Assembly (NCBI GenBank): GCA_963775335.1
Contig: CAVZIJ010000007.1
Coordinates: 1 to 64,000 of the forward strand
Direction: 5' to 3'
DNA: 64,000 bases
Source of the DNA: CAVQCX01 sp963775335
GTDB lineage: Bacteria; Pseudomonadota; Gammaproteobacteria; Chromatiales; Chromatiaceae
Below the pieces are notes generated by a model. The model did not search any database and was not told the DNA's origin. It saw nothing but the letters and a program-made list of their open reading frames with translations. The translations under genes were made by a program, and so were the position numbers. Shown piece by piece: positions 57,207 through 64,000 of this stretch (positions are counted from its first letter, which is position 1; every line of letters starts with the position of its first letter).

Positions 57207-57959
57207 TCACCGCGCCAACAGCAACCGCAAGCTGATCAGCAGCGACACCACAACCAGCAACGGCCGCACCACCCGTGCCCCGTGCCGAAGGACCATGTGC
57301 GATCCGACATACGCCCCAATCGTCTGCCCGACTGCCATCGGCAGACCGACCTGCCAGACCAGATGCCCGCCCCCCAGAAACAGCACCAGCGCCGCCAGGT
57401 TGCTGGTGAAGTTGAGCAGCTTCGCATGGGCCGTCGCGCGCCGCAGGTTGTGGCCAAGCAGAGCGACGAAGGCGAGCGCAAAGAACGACCCCGTCCCGGG
57501 TCCGAAGAACCCGTCGTAGAACCCGACGCCGCACCCCATCAGCCCGAATGCCGCTGGTCCAATGCGTCGGTGACTATCCACATCGCCCACACGCGGCGAA
57601 AACAAAAAATACAGCGCGAAACCGATCAGCAGCAGGGGTACCAGATCCGAGAGAACGTCGGCCCGCACGTGCTGCACGGTCAACGCGCCGGCGCCAGCAC
57701 CGAAGAAGGTGAGTGCGACGGTCACCCGCATCGGGCGCAGCCGTAACTCGCCCTTGTGCACGAAATTCGCCGTGGCCGAAAACGTGCCGAACACGCCCTG
57801 GAGCTTGTTCGTGCCCAACGCCTGCACCGGGCTCAGTCCCGCCCAGAGCAGGGCAGGAAGGGTCAGCAGCCCGCCGCCTCCCGCAATGGCATCCACAAAT
57901 CCGGCGAGTCCGGCCACGGCCACGAGGCTGGCGGTGATCTCGATGCTGACAGGTTCCAT
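57207..57959 (-). CDS. TauE/SafE-family (TSUP) sulfite/anion exporter
   Basis: 250 residues, about eight helices, with the duplicated TSUP motifs GFVDAIAGGGGLLTLPALLWAG and GFYDGFFGPGTGSFFALAF. Members export sulfite, sulfoacetate and other organosulfur anions, or act as permeases. A sulfur role suits a chemolithotroph, but the substrate is not fixed by the sequence. It is a single gene. Confidence 0.88.
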   Translation of the reverse strand: MEPVSIEITASLVAVAGLAGFVDAIAGGGGLLTLPALLWAGLSPVQALGTNKLQGVFGTFSATANFVHKGELRLRPMRVTVALTFFGAGAGALTVQHVRADVLSDLVPLLLIGFALYFLFSPRVGDVDSHRRIGPAAFGLMGCGVGFYDGFFGPGTGSFFALAFVALLGHNLRRATAHAKLLNFTSNLAALVLFLGGGHLVWQVGLPMAVGQTIGAYVGSHMVLRHGARVVRPLLVVVSLLISLRLLLAR

Positions 57960-58244
57960 CGGGCCGCTCGGACAAGGGATCGGCGCATCTTAGCGGAAAG
58001 GGGACGAATACGGCTCTTCTGGTTACCCTCGGACCAAGTCATTTATATGTTAATCGAAGTCAGTGGTGAACTTGAGACCGTCGGAGATTTTTCTTATCGG
58101 CATTTTGTAGCACTAAAGCAATTCCACACAAATACTCGATAATAGCCGTTACAGAGCCGAACGAATAGATATTTCAAGATATGGCTAACATGGCAAATTC
58201 AGCCGACCGCTCCAGTCGCCGTCGCTCCTTTCGCGTCGGCTGAT
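57960..58244. other. AT-richer intergenic segment
   Basis: 58040-58190 is notably AT-rich compared with the surroundings. A 31-codon frame (MLIEVSGELETVGDFSYRHF, ending at 58142) could be the remnant of a gene. No function is recognised. Confidence 0.3.
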
Positions 58245-58735
58245 TTGCAACGTATCTTGCGGGGTGAAAGTCCCCGTCGGGTAAGGGCTAGCCACCCACC
58301 GGTATCGAGTGTTGATCTCACTGCGGAGCGGGTAGCCGCGAACAACAAGTGGTCTCAGGTTGGGAAAGCCAGCTGCATGGCGAAGGACCCCACGGGAGTA
58401 CGAAGCCCTCAAAGGAAACTCGTGCTGGACACTGTCGGACCGGATCAACACGAGCCAACCTCACTGAGGGGAATGGCCCCCGGCGCAACGTCATCTCAGC
58501 GGTGCACGGCGCCCGGGCCGACGATGGCCGGAGCCTGCAGATGCGAACGGTGGGCGTAACGTCAATCAAGCGCAACACCAGGAAGGCCGCCGCCTCGCCG
58601 ACGGGCGGCATCGGATGTCACTATGACGGGCCAGCACCCGGACCAACCTGGTATCCTAAGAGTGAACGACGGGGACGCAACCCCAGACTGAAGCTTGGGC
58701 GCACATGCGCTAGCGAAGGCCAAAGCTGAGTCTCG
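58245..58735 (+). mobile_element. Degraded group II intron-like RNA (5' part)
   Basis: The segment starts with GGGGTGAAAGTCCCC (58261-58275) and GGGTAAGGGCTAGCC, the pattern seen near the 5' end of bacterial group II introns (domain I). Further GC stems follow, up to about 58735. No reverse-transcriptase frame and no typical domain V (GAGCCGT...CGGTTC) are present, so the element is truncated or decayed. The boundaries are approximate. Confidence 0.45.
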
Positions 58736-58800
58736 CGGGCTGTCTGCATTCCGCGATGGCGGCAGACTCCGGGCGCCGCCCATCATATATGGGATCAACC

Positions 58801-59619
58801 ATGCAACAACTTACGTCCGACGGTCAGCGGGTCGTCAACAACTTGGCAGCGAGGCACGGCTTCAGCAGTGACGCCGTCACCCACATGCTCTACGCCGTGC
58901 TCAACGGGAACGGTCGCATGGCGCAATTCAATCACAGCGAATTTGCCGGCTCCGGCCAATGGATGGCGGGCGGCATGATCATGCTCGGCGACATGTTCAA
59001 CAATTACCTGAAAGGCCGGGTTGACGCCCTCTGCCAGGACATATCCGGCATCCTCGCCAGCCAATCCGGACTATTGCGCTCAGGCAGCTTTCAGTCTCAG
59101 AGCCAGGGCGGTGGCGGCTATCAGCACCAGGCCAGCGGTTCGCCCAGCGGGGCTTCGAGCCTGTTCATTCCTGATCCTGAAGATAACTGGTGGCCGCGGG
59201 AGCTCGGCGCCCCCAGCGCCACCGGCGCCCAGAACAACGTGCGCTACGCCTATTTCGCCAACAGCCACCGCCTGGCCGTCAAGACCGGTAATGACGTGTG
59301 GGTGTACGACACCCTGGATCACCAGATCGGTGGCTTCTCACAGCAACAGGGAATGGGAAGCTCGATTATCTTCAGCAGCCAGCATGGCACCGTCAGTCTC
59401 GCAACCCTACCGCTCGTCTCCCGCAATGGGCAGCCGGTGACGCCCGCACCGGCCCAGATCGCCGCAGCACCCGTCGCGGAGGGTCCGCAGGGGGGGCCTC
59501 CGGCCCGCAGCGACGACATCCTCGCCGCCATCGAGCGGCTGGGTGACCTCAAGGTGAAGGGCATACTCACGGAGGAGGAATTCGCGGCCAAGAAAGCCGA
59601 GTTGCTCGGCCGACTCTGA
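58801..59619 (+). CDS. SHOCT-domain protein
   Basis: 272 residues. An N-terminal helical region (1-95; MQQLTSDGQRVVNNLAARHG, MLYAVLNGNGRMAQF) is followed by a Ser/Gln/Gly-rich linker (96-125), a beta-rich middle domain (about 135-215, with HRLAVKTGNDVWVYDTLDHQ) and a C-terminal SHOCT helix-hairpin (about 242-272; IERLGDLKVKGILTEEEFAA). SHOCT motifs mediate oligomerisation. An ATG at 58789 is an alternative start. The function is unknown. Confidence 0.75.
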   Translation: MQQLTSDGQRVVNNLAARHGFSSDAVTHMLYAVLNGNGRMAQFNHSEFAGSGQWMAGGMIMLGDMFNNYLKGRVDALCQDISGILASQSGLLRSGSFQSQSQGGGGYQHQASGSPSGASSLFIPDPEDNWWPRELGAPSATGAQNNVRYAYFANSHRLAVKTGNDVWVYDTLDHQIGGFSQQQGMGSSIIFSSQHGTVSLATLPLVSRNGQPVTPAPAQIAAAPVAEGPQGGPPARSDDILAAIERLGDLKVKGILTEEEFAAKKAELLGRL

Positions 59620-59642
59620 GCGCATCGGGGGCTTTGCGTAAA

Positions 59643-59810
59643 TTAGCGATAGCACTTGTGCTCACGGTTGCGCTCAGCCAGGCAGGCGATGATGGTGTCG
59701 GCCAGTTGGTTGGCCGGGCCGAAGTTGCCGGCGGTGATGCGGTCGGCCAAATCGCGGAAGAACCGCGGAGCTAGAGTGAGGTAGGTGGGCCAGATTGGCA
59801 TGACGTGCAT
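59643..59810 (-). CDS. 55-residue hypothetical frame, possibly a gene fragment
   Basis: MHVMPIWPTYLTLAPRFFRD, then LADRITAGNFGPANQLADTI and IACLAERNREHKCYR, ending at TAA 59643-59645. The composition is protein-like. It may be the C-terminal end of a lost larger gene. No family is recognised. The rest of 59620-59977 holds nothing I can support. Confidence 0.35.
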   Translation of the reverse strand: MHVMPIWPTYLTLAPRFFRDLADRITAGNFGPANQLADTIIACLAERNREHKCYR

Positions 59811-59977
59811 GTCGGTCAGGCAGCGGGCTCTACCGCAAAGCGGATCACCGGTCAGGGTCGATCACTGCCCGCAAGCGAACTCTGGTCTTCGCTCCCGGGC
59901 CTGGCGCCGCTTCGGCCCACGAGGGGATCCGCCACGGGTCACTATTACCCGGCGCGACGGAAACCTGCGGATCAGGC

Positions 59978-60862
59978 TCACTCGATGATCTTGTTCAGCG
60001 CCGTCTCGACGATGCCGCGGGCCCCGGCCTCGTGCAGTTGCGGGATCAGGTCACGCACCCGCTTCTCCTCGATCACCGTGCTCACGTCCACCCAGGTCTC
60101 GTCCACCAGTGCGGAGACGGTGGGTGTACACAGGGCGGGCAACACCGCAATCACGGCGTCCAAGTGCTCGCGCGGCACGTTCATCGCGAGCATCACGCGC
60201 GTGGAGGCCGCAATGGCGCCTTTGAGCAGCATTAGCAAGCGGTCGATCTTTGCCTTCTTCCAGGGATTCTCCAGGGCAATGTGGTTAGCGATGAAGCGCG
60301 GAGTGCTCCGCAGCACCACGTGCATCACCTTGAGGCTGTTGGCCCTTAGGCTCGATCCCGTCTCGGAGACGTCGACAATCGCGTCGGCCAGGATCGGGGG
60401 CTTGACCTCGGTGGCTCCCCAGGAAAATTCCACGTCGGCGGTGACCCCGTGCTCGGCCAGGAAGCGCTGGGTCATGCCCACCGCCTCGGTGGCGATGCGC
60501 TTGCCCTGGAGGTCGTGCACAGTGTTGAACGGCGAGCCCTCCTTGGATGCCATGACCCAGCGTACCGTACCGTAGTTGGACCACGGGGCCTTGAGGTCGG
60601 CCAACTCGGCCACATCGGCGTCGGTCTCCAACAGCCAGTCGAGCCCGGTGATCGCACAGTCGAGCACCCCCAGCTCCACGTAGCGGGCCATCTCCTGGGG
60701 CCGGATCAGGATGCACTGAATCTCCGGGTCGTCGATGTCCGGGTAGTAGGAGCGTCCGGAGATGCGCAAATTGAAACCGGCCAGAGCGAACAGCTTCTGG
60801 GTTGTATCCTGAAGGCTTCCTTTAGGGATGCCGATGCGCAGCTGGTTGGAGGTATCGTTCAT
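59978..60862 (-). CDS. hisG: ATP phosphoribosyltransferase, long form
   Basis: A 294-residue first enzyme of histidine synthesis, joining ATP and PRPP. Conserved regions are LRIGIPKGSLQDTTQKLF, CAITGLDWLLETDADV, and the PRPP loop DAIVDVSETGSSLRAN. The C-terminal regulatory ACT-like domain (about 215-294) is present, so it is the long HisG that does not need HisZ and is feedback-inhibited by histidine. It stands apart from other his genes in this window. Confidence 0.93.
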   Translation of the reverse strand: MNDTSNQLRIGIPKGSLQDTTQKLFALAGFNLRISGRSYYPDIDDPEIQCILIRPQEMARYVELGVLDCAITGLDWLLETDADVAELADLKAPWSNYGTVRWVMASKEGSPFNTVHDLQGKRIATEAVGMTQRFLAEHGVTADVEFSWGATEVKPPILADAIVDVSETGSSLRANSLKVMHVVLRSTPRFIANHIALENPWKKAKIDRLLMLLKGAIAASTRVMLAMNVPREHLDAVIAVLPALCTPTVSALVDETWVDVSTVIEEKRVRDLIPQLHEAGARGIVETALNKIIE

Positions 60863-60964
60863 CTGGCTTCCGTCGTCAGCGGGTATGCGTAATGCGCACC
60901 CTGCACAGTGCGCGGGCGCGAGGGAGCGGTCTCGCCTCGTGTGATCCGCGAGCGGGCGGATGGA

Positions 60965-62164
60965 TCACATCCTCGCCCGCACCAGGCCCTTCAGCTCCTC
61001 GTCGGTGAGCACGAGCGGATTGGTCTTCATGCTGCCGCCGCGGCAGTTGGCCACGACTTTGTCCAGGTGGGTAGCGTCCATGCCGTAGGCGGCGAGGCGC
61101 GGCAGGTCCAGCCGGTCGAGCCAGTCCCTCAACATGTCGACCAAGGCGTCCCCGGCTTCCCGCGGATCGGGGTAATGGCGTCGGGAGAGAAGCTCGGAGA
61201 CTCGAGCGTACTTCACCAGGGCGATCGAATCCCGCTCTCTTTCTCTGAGCGCCTGCAGATTGACCGCGGTCGCTTCGGCCACGAGGGTCCCACAGACCAG
61301 GCCGTGGGGGATCGGAAAAAAGGCCCCGAGGGGCGAGGCCAGGCCGTGGACCGAGCCCAGCCCCGCCTGGGCGAGGGTGATGCCGGACATCAGGGACGCA
61401 TAGGCCATGTGTGCATAGCCCGCCGGCGCATCCGGATGGCCTGTCTCCCAGGCAGCCCAGAACCCGTCGCGAAACGCTTTCAGACCGGAGAGCGCCAGCG
61501 CGTCGGTAAACGGACTGGCGTTGGCGGAGACATAGGATTCCAGCAGCTGGGTGAAGGCGTCCATGCCGTCTGCGGCGAGCAGGGACTTGGGACAGCTCTC
61601 CAGCAGCTCGGGATCGACGATGGCAACCCGGGCGACCAGCTGCTCGTGGCGGAACGACTTCTTGAAACCTTGTTCGCCGCGCTCGCTCAGCACCGCGTTC
61701 TTGGTGGCCTCGCTGCCGGTGCCGGCGGTGGTGGGCACCGCCACCAGGGGTACCGCGGGGCCTTCGTAAGGAACGTTTGCGCCGACGCCCTCCAGGTGAT
61801 CCATCACCGATCGGCCGGTGATCATCAGCCCGGCGATGGCCTTGGCCGCATCGAGCACGCTGCCGCCGCCGATCCCCGCGACCACGGCGATCCCCGCCCC
61901 CTTGAAGCGCGCCACGGCCTGGTCGACCAGGCCGGGGGAGGGCTCGCCGTCTACCCGGGTGTGCTCCCAGGCGACCCCTCGGGCATCCAGCTCGGCGAGC
62001 AGCCGCGCCCAATGGGGCGTCTCCGCGAATGACCGGCGCCCGGTGACCAGCAGGGCCTTGCGACCATAACGGGCGAGGACGTGCGGAAGCTCGCTCACCT
62101 TGCCGGCCCCGAAACGGATCTCGGGAAGGCTCGCGACGAAGAACGGATTGAGAGTCTTCAACAT
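60965..62164 (-). CDS. Iron-containing alcohol dehydrogenase
   Basis: A 399-residue group III dehydrogenase. NAD(P)-binding region: AVVAGIGGGSVLDAAKAIAG, then VAVPTTAGTGSEATKNAVLS. Iron ligands are in SLLAADGMDAFTQLLESYVS and GSVHGLASPLGAFFPIPHG. The start at 62164 fits the family N-terminus (FFVASLPEIRFGAGKV). It follows the small monooxygenase-fold gene by 47 bases and probably forms a two-gene unit with it. The substrate is unknown. Confidence 0.9.
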   Translation of the reverse strand: MLKTLNPFFVASLPEIRFGAGKVSELPHVLARYGRKALLVTGRRSFAETPHWARLLAELDARGVAWEHTRVDGEPSPGLVDQAVARFKGAGIAVVAGIGGGSVLDAAKAIAGLMITGRSVMDHLEGVGANVPYEGPAVPLVAVPTTAGTGSEATKNAVLSERGEQGFKKSFRHEQLVARVAIVDPELLESCPKSLLAADGMDAFTQLLESYVSANASPFTDALALSGLKAFRDGFWAAWETGHPDAPAGYAHMAYASLMSGITLAQAGLGSVHGLASPLGAFFPIPHGLVCGTLVAEATAVNLQALRERERDSIALVKYARVSELLSRRHYPDPREAGDALVDMLRDWLDRLDLPRLAAYGMDATHLDKVVANCRGGSMKTNPLVLTDEELKGLVRARM

Positions 62165-62211
62165 GGATCTGTCGATCAGGTCAGGACGAGACCGGCTCTT
62201 TGTCCCGCGAT

Positions 62212-62508
62212 CTAGCCGTTGGGAAAGAGCCCCTTGTGCGGCACCCCCTCGCGAGGCCGGGCCATCATGTCGGCCACCCTGTCGCGCCAGGCCAGATAGT
62301 GCGGTGTCGCCTTGTGGGCAGCGGCGTCTTCGGCGCTTGCATAGGCCTCGTAGAGGACGAACTTGGTGGGGTCGCCAGCATCCTGAAGGACATCGAACCG
62401 GCGGTTCCCGGGCTCTTTGATCGATGCTTCGTGGTTGGCCCGGGTGGCCTCGATAAATCCCTCGACGCTTTCCGGTTTGACCCACACGTGGACGATGATG
62501 ACCTGCAT
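62212..62508 (-). CDS. ABM-domain protein (antibiotic biosynthesis monooxygenase/quinol oxygenase fold)
   Basis: A 98-residue single-domain protein of the LsrG/YgiN-like dimeric alpha-beta-barrel type. VIIVHVWVKPESVEGFIEAT, PGNRRFDVLQDAGDPTKFVL and YEAYASAEDAAAHKATPHY are family-like. It lies upstream of the iron dehydrogenase on the same strand and may act on a reactive carbonyl or quinol metabolite. Confidence 0.88.
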   Translation of the reverse strand: MQVIIVHVWVKPESVEGFIEATRANHEASIKEPGNRRFDVLQDAGDPTKFVLYEAYASAEDAAAHKATPHYLAWRDRVADMMARPREGVPHKGLFPNG

Positions 62509-62942
62509 GCTGTGACCCCCTCAGCCGACTGGCTCCAAACTTTAACCGACGGCTCACCAAATGGACACCGGCGGTACGAAACAGCCAGCTCGGTGCTTTC
62601 GTTGCGCGCACGGTCGGGCTGGGGGATCGGCGCTGGGGCGGTCTCTTCTTGCGCCGCGTTCCGCTCGCCGCGCAGCAAACCTTTCCGCTGTTCCGTGCCG
62701 AGAACGGTTGCAGCATCGTGCCGGTCAGCGAGCGCGAGCGGCGTCGCTCCGGTCTCGCGGGAGGGTTGATCCGGCCGACGGACATGGTCTATGGTAACCA
62801 AGGCCGAAGAACGGATAGAAGGCTCTGTCGGGTCAGCGGCAATATGGATGTGAGCCGCGTCGCGACACCACAGAGCCGCCACCGCGCGATCCGGGGAAAG
62901 GATCGATAAGGGAAGTCGGTACAGTCGACAGGGAGTGTCGAG
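62509..62942. other. Intergenic region
   Basis: 434 bases without a supported gene between divergent genes. It should contain promoters for the ABM/ADH pair (leftward) and the secreted repeat protein (rightward). Confidence 0.4.
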
Positions 62943-64000
62943 ATGCGCGTATTCCGGGGTCTTCCTTTCGTTGTCTGGCTCGGGATCTTGCTTTGCGGCC
63001 CGGCCCGCGCCGATATCCCTACGGGAATCGCCTGGCTCGGCGCCCAGGCCCGACCTGACGGCAGCTACGCCAGCACCTCCACCAGCTCGACCCCGTTCCA
63101 ATCCACCGTCGAGACCCTGCGCACCCTGGCGTTGCTGGGTCAGGCCGGCCTGCCGACCAACCCGGCGGCACTGAGCTACCTCGCCGGCGATGCTTACAAC
63201 GGCAACAGCTACCTGGCCCCCCGCATCATGGCGTTCTCGGCCTACGGGCGCCCGGTCGACGCGCTGGGGGTGCAGCTCGCTGGGCAGATCGACGAGATCG
63301 GAGTCTACGGCGAGCTGGCCGGCTACCAGGGCACGGTGCTGGACTCGGCCCGAGCCCTGGAGGCGCTGGCCGAGGCGGGCCTGAGGCCGGCCGATACTCT
63401 GGCCTCGACGGTCGGCTGGCTGCTCGCGGCCCAGGGCGCGGATGGCAGCTGGGCCTTGCCGGCCAACCCGGGCGATACCTGGGTGACGGCCAGCGTCGCC
63501 GAGGCGCTGAGCCGCTATCGCGGCGACTACCTGGGCGTGCCGGAGGCGTTGGGGGCGGCCCAGGCCTTCCTGCTGACCCGGCGCGACGGGACGGGCGCCT
63601 GGGGCGAGGATCTGGTAACCGCCCAGGTGCTCGACGGGCTCCTGCCCTGGATCGCCGATCCGGGGCTGCTGGCTCCGGCCGTGGAGGTGCTGCGCGCCCA
63701 CCAAGGCGCGGACGGCAGCTGGGGCGAGGATGTCCACACGACGGCCCTGGCGCTGCGCGCCCTCTGGCTGGCCGGGCAGCGCAACACCCAGGGCAGCACC
63801 GACGCGACGCCGGGCGGGGTCAAAGGCCGGGTGATCGATGCCGACACGGGCGAGCCGGTGGCTGATGCGGCGATCACCGTGCAATCGACCGGCAGCTTCA
63901 CGGGGCGCTCCCTGGGCGATGGGGTCTTCCTGGTGTCGGGTATTCCTGCGGGGCAGTACACCGTGCGGGTGGACAAGCCCGGCTATCTCGGCTCGTACAA
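62943..64000 (+). CDS. Secreted cyclase-repeat protein with carboxypeptidase-regulatory-like domain (partial, runs off window)
   Basis: 352 complete codons from ATG 62943, open to the window edge. It has a signal peptide (FRGLPFVVWLGILLCGPARA). Four QW-like repeats of the squalene-cyclase/prenyltransferase alpha-alpha toroid follow: GAQARPDGSYAST, AAQGADGSWALP, RRDGTGAWGED and AHQGADGSWGED. Then comes a CarboxypepD_reg-like beta-sandwich (about 290-350; VKGRVIDADTGEPVADAAIT, GIPAGQYTVRVDKPGYLG). The acidic cyclase DxDD motif is not visible. It is probably a periplasmic or surface binding protein, not a cyclase. The C-terminus lies beyond 64000. Confidence 0.85.
   Translation, partial: MRVFRGLPFVVWLGILLCGPARADIPTGIAWLGAQARPDGSYASTSTSSTPFQSTVETLRTLALLGQAGLPTNPAALSYLAGDAYNGNSYLAPRIMAFSAYGRPVDALGVQLAGQIDEIGVYGELAGYQGTVLDSARALEALAEAGLRPADTLASTVGWLLAAQGADGSWALPANPGDTWVTASVAEALSRYRGDYLGVPEALGAAQAFLLTRRDGTGAWGEDLVTAQVLDGLLPWIADPGLLAPAVEVLRAHQGADGSWGEDVHTTALALRALWLAGQRNTQGSTDATPGGVKGRVIDADTGEPVADAAITVQSTGSFTGRSLGDGVFLVSGIPAGQYTVRVDKPGYLGSY

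Overview
This is a GC-rich chromosomal segment, and no phage or plasmid backbone is visible. Gene content points to a free-living, probably autotrophic or chemolithotrophic gammaproteobacterium. The signs are a long-form HisG, ATP-type PEP carboxykinase, an Mla-type MCE transporter, RlpA, ApbE, UppP, a sucrose-osmolyte cluster, a complex I/group 4 hydrogenase-related membrane complex and a beta-carbonic anhydrase. The order Chromatiales would fit, but that is an inference from gene content and not a sequence match. No rRNA, tRNA or CRISPR array was seen.

Layout: 0-7.5 kb holds small envelope genes (rlpA, a DUF2231 membrane protein), a broken pectate-lyase-like gene, a CpxRA-like two-component pair, an ApbE lipoprotein and uppP. 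7.5-16.1 kb holds pckA and divergently arranged gltD and gltB. 16.2-16.5 kb is a compact transcription unit for a 55-residue protein, with its own promoter, leader hairpin and perfect terminator. 16.5-22.7 kb carries an MCE lipid transporter operon (permease, ATPase, MlaD-like protein, auxiliary lipoprotein) and an MscS channel. 23.4-26.1 kb is an abutting pair: an ATP-grasp (RimK-like) ligase and a GNAT/C39-peptidase fusion. 26.7-34.1 kb is a sucrose cluster read leftward (sucrose-phosphate synthase, phosphatase, fructokinase, sucrose synthase, then galU), facing a divergent MarR-family regulator. 35.3-42.1 kb has a SulP anion transporter, a second two-component pair and mprF. 42.5-49.4 kb has a DUF3617 protein, a ClpC-type unfoldase, a DUF2238 membrane protein, a Sel1-repeat lipoprotein, a secreted protein and a carbonic anhydrase.

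49.5-57.1 kb is the most striking locus. A promoter, an XRE regulator and six overlapping or nearly abutting genes encode a Hyf-like membrane complex. Its large subunit has lost both halves of the [NiFe]-binding motif, and the beta-carbonic anhydrase lies just downstream on the same strand. It belongs with the energy-converting-hydrogenase-related (Ehr) complexes rather than true hydrogenases. A role coupling electron transfer or ion pumping to inorganic-carbon chemistry is a testable hypothesis.

57.2-64 kb contains a TauE/SafE exporter, a degraded group II intron-like RNA, a SHOCT protein, hisG, an iron alcohol dehydrogenase with a small monooxygenase-fold protein, and the start of a secreted cyclase-repeat protein with a carboxypeptidase-regulatory-like domain that runs off the right edge. 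Intergenic spaces hold several palindromic or inverted-repeat elements, including a 163-bp MITE-like element with perfect 14-bp ends.
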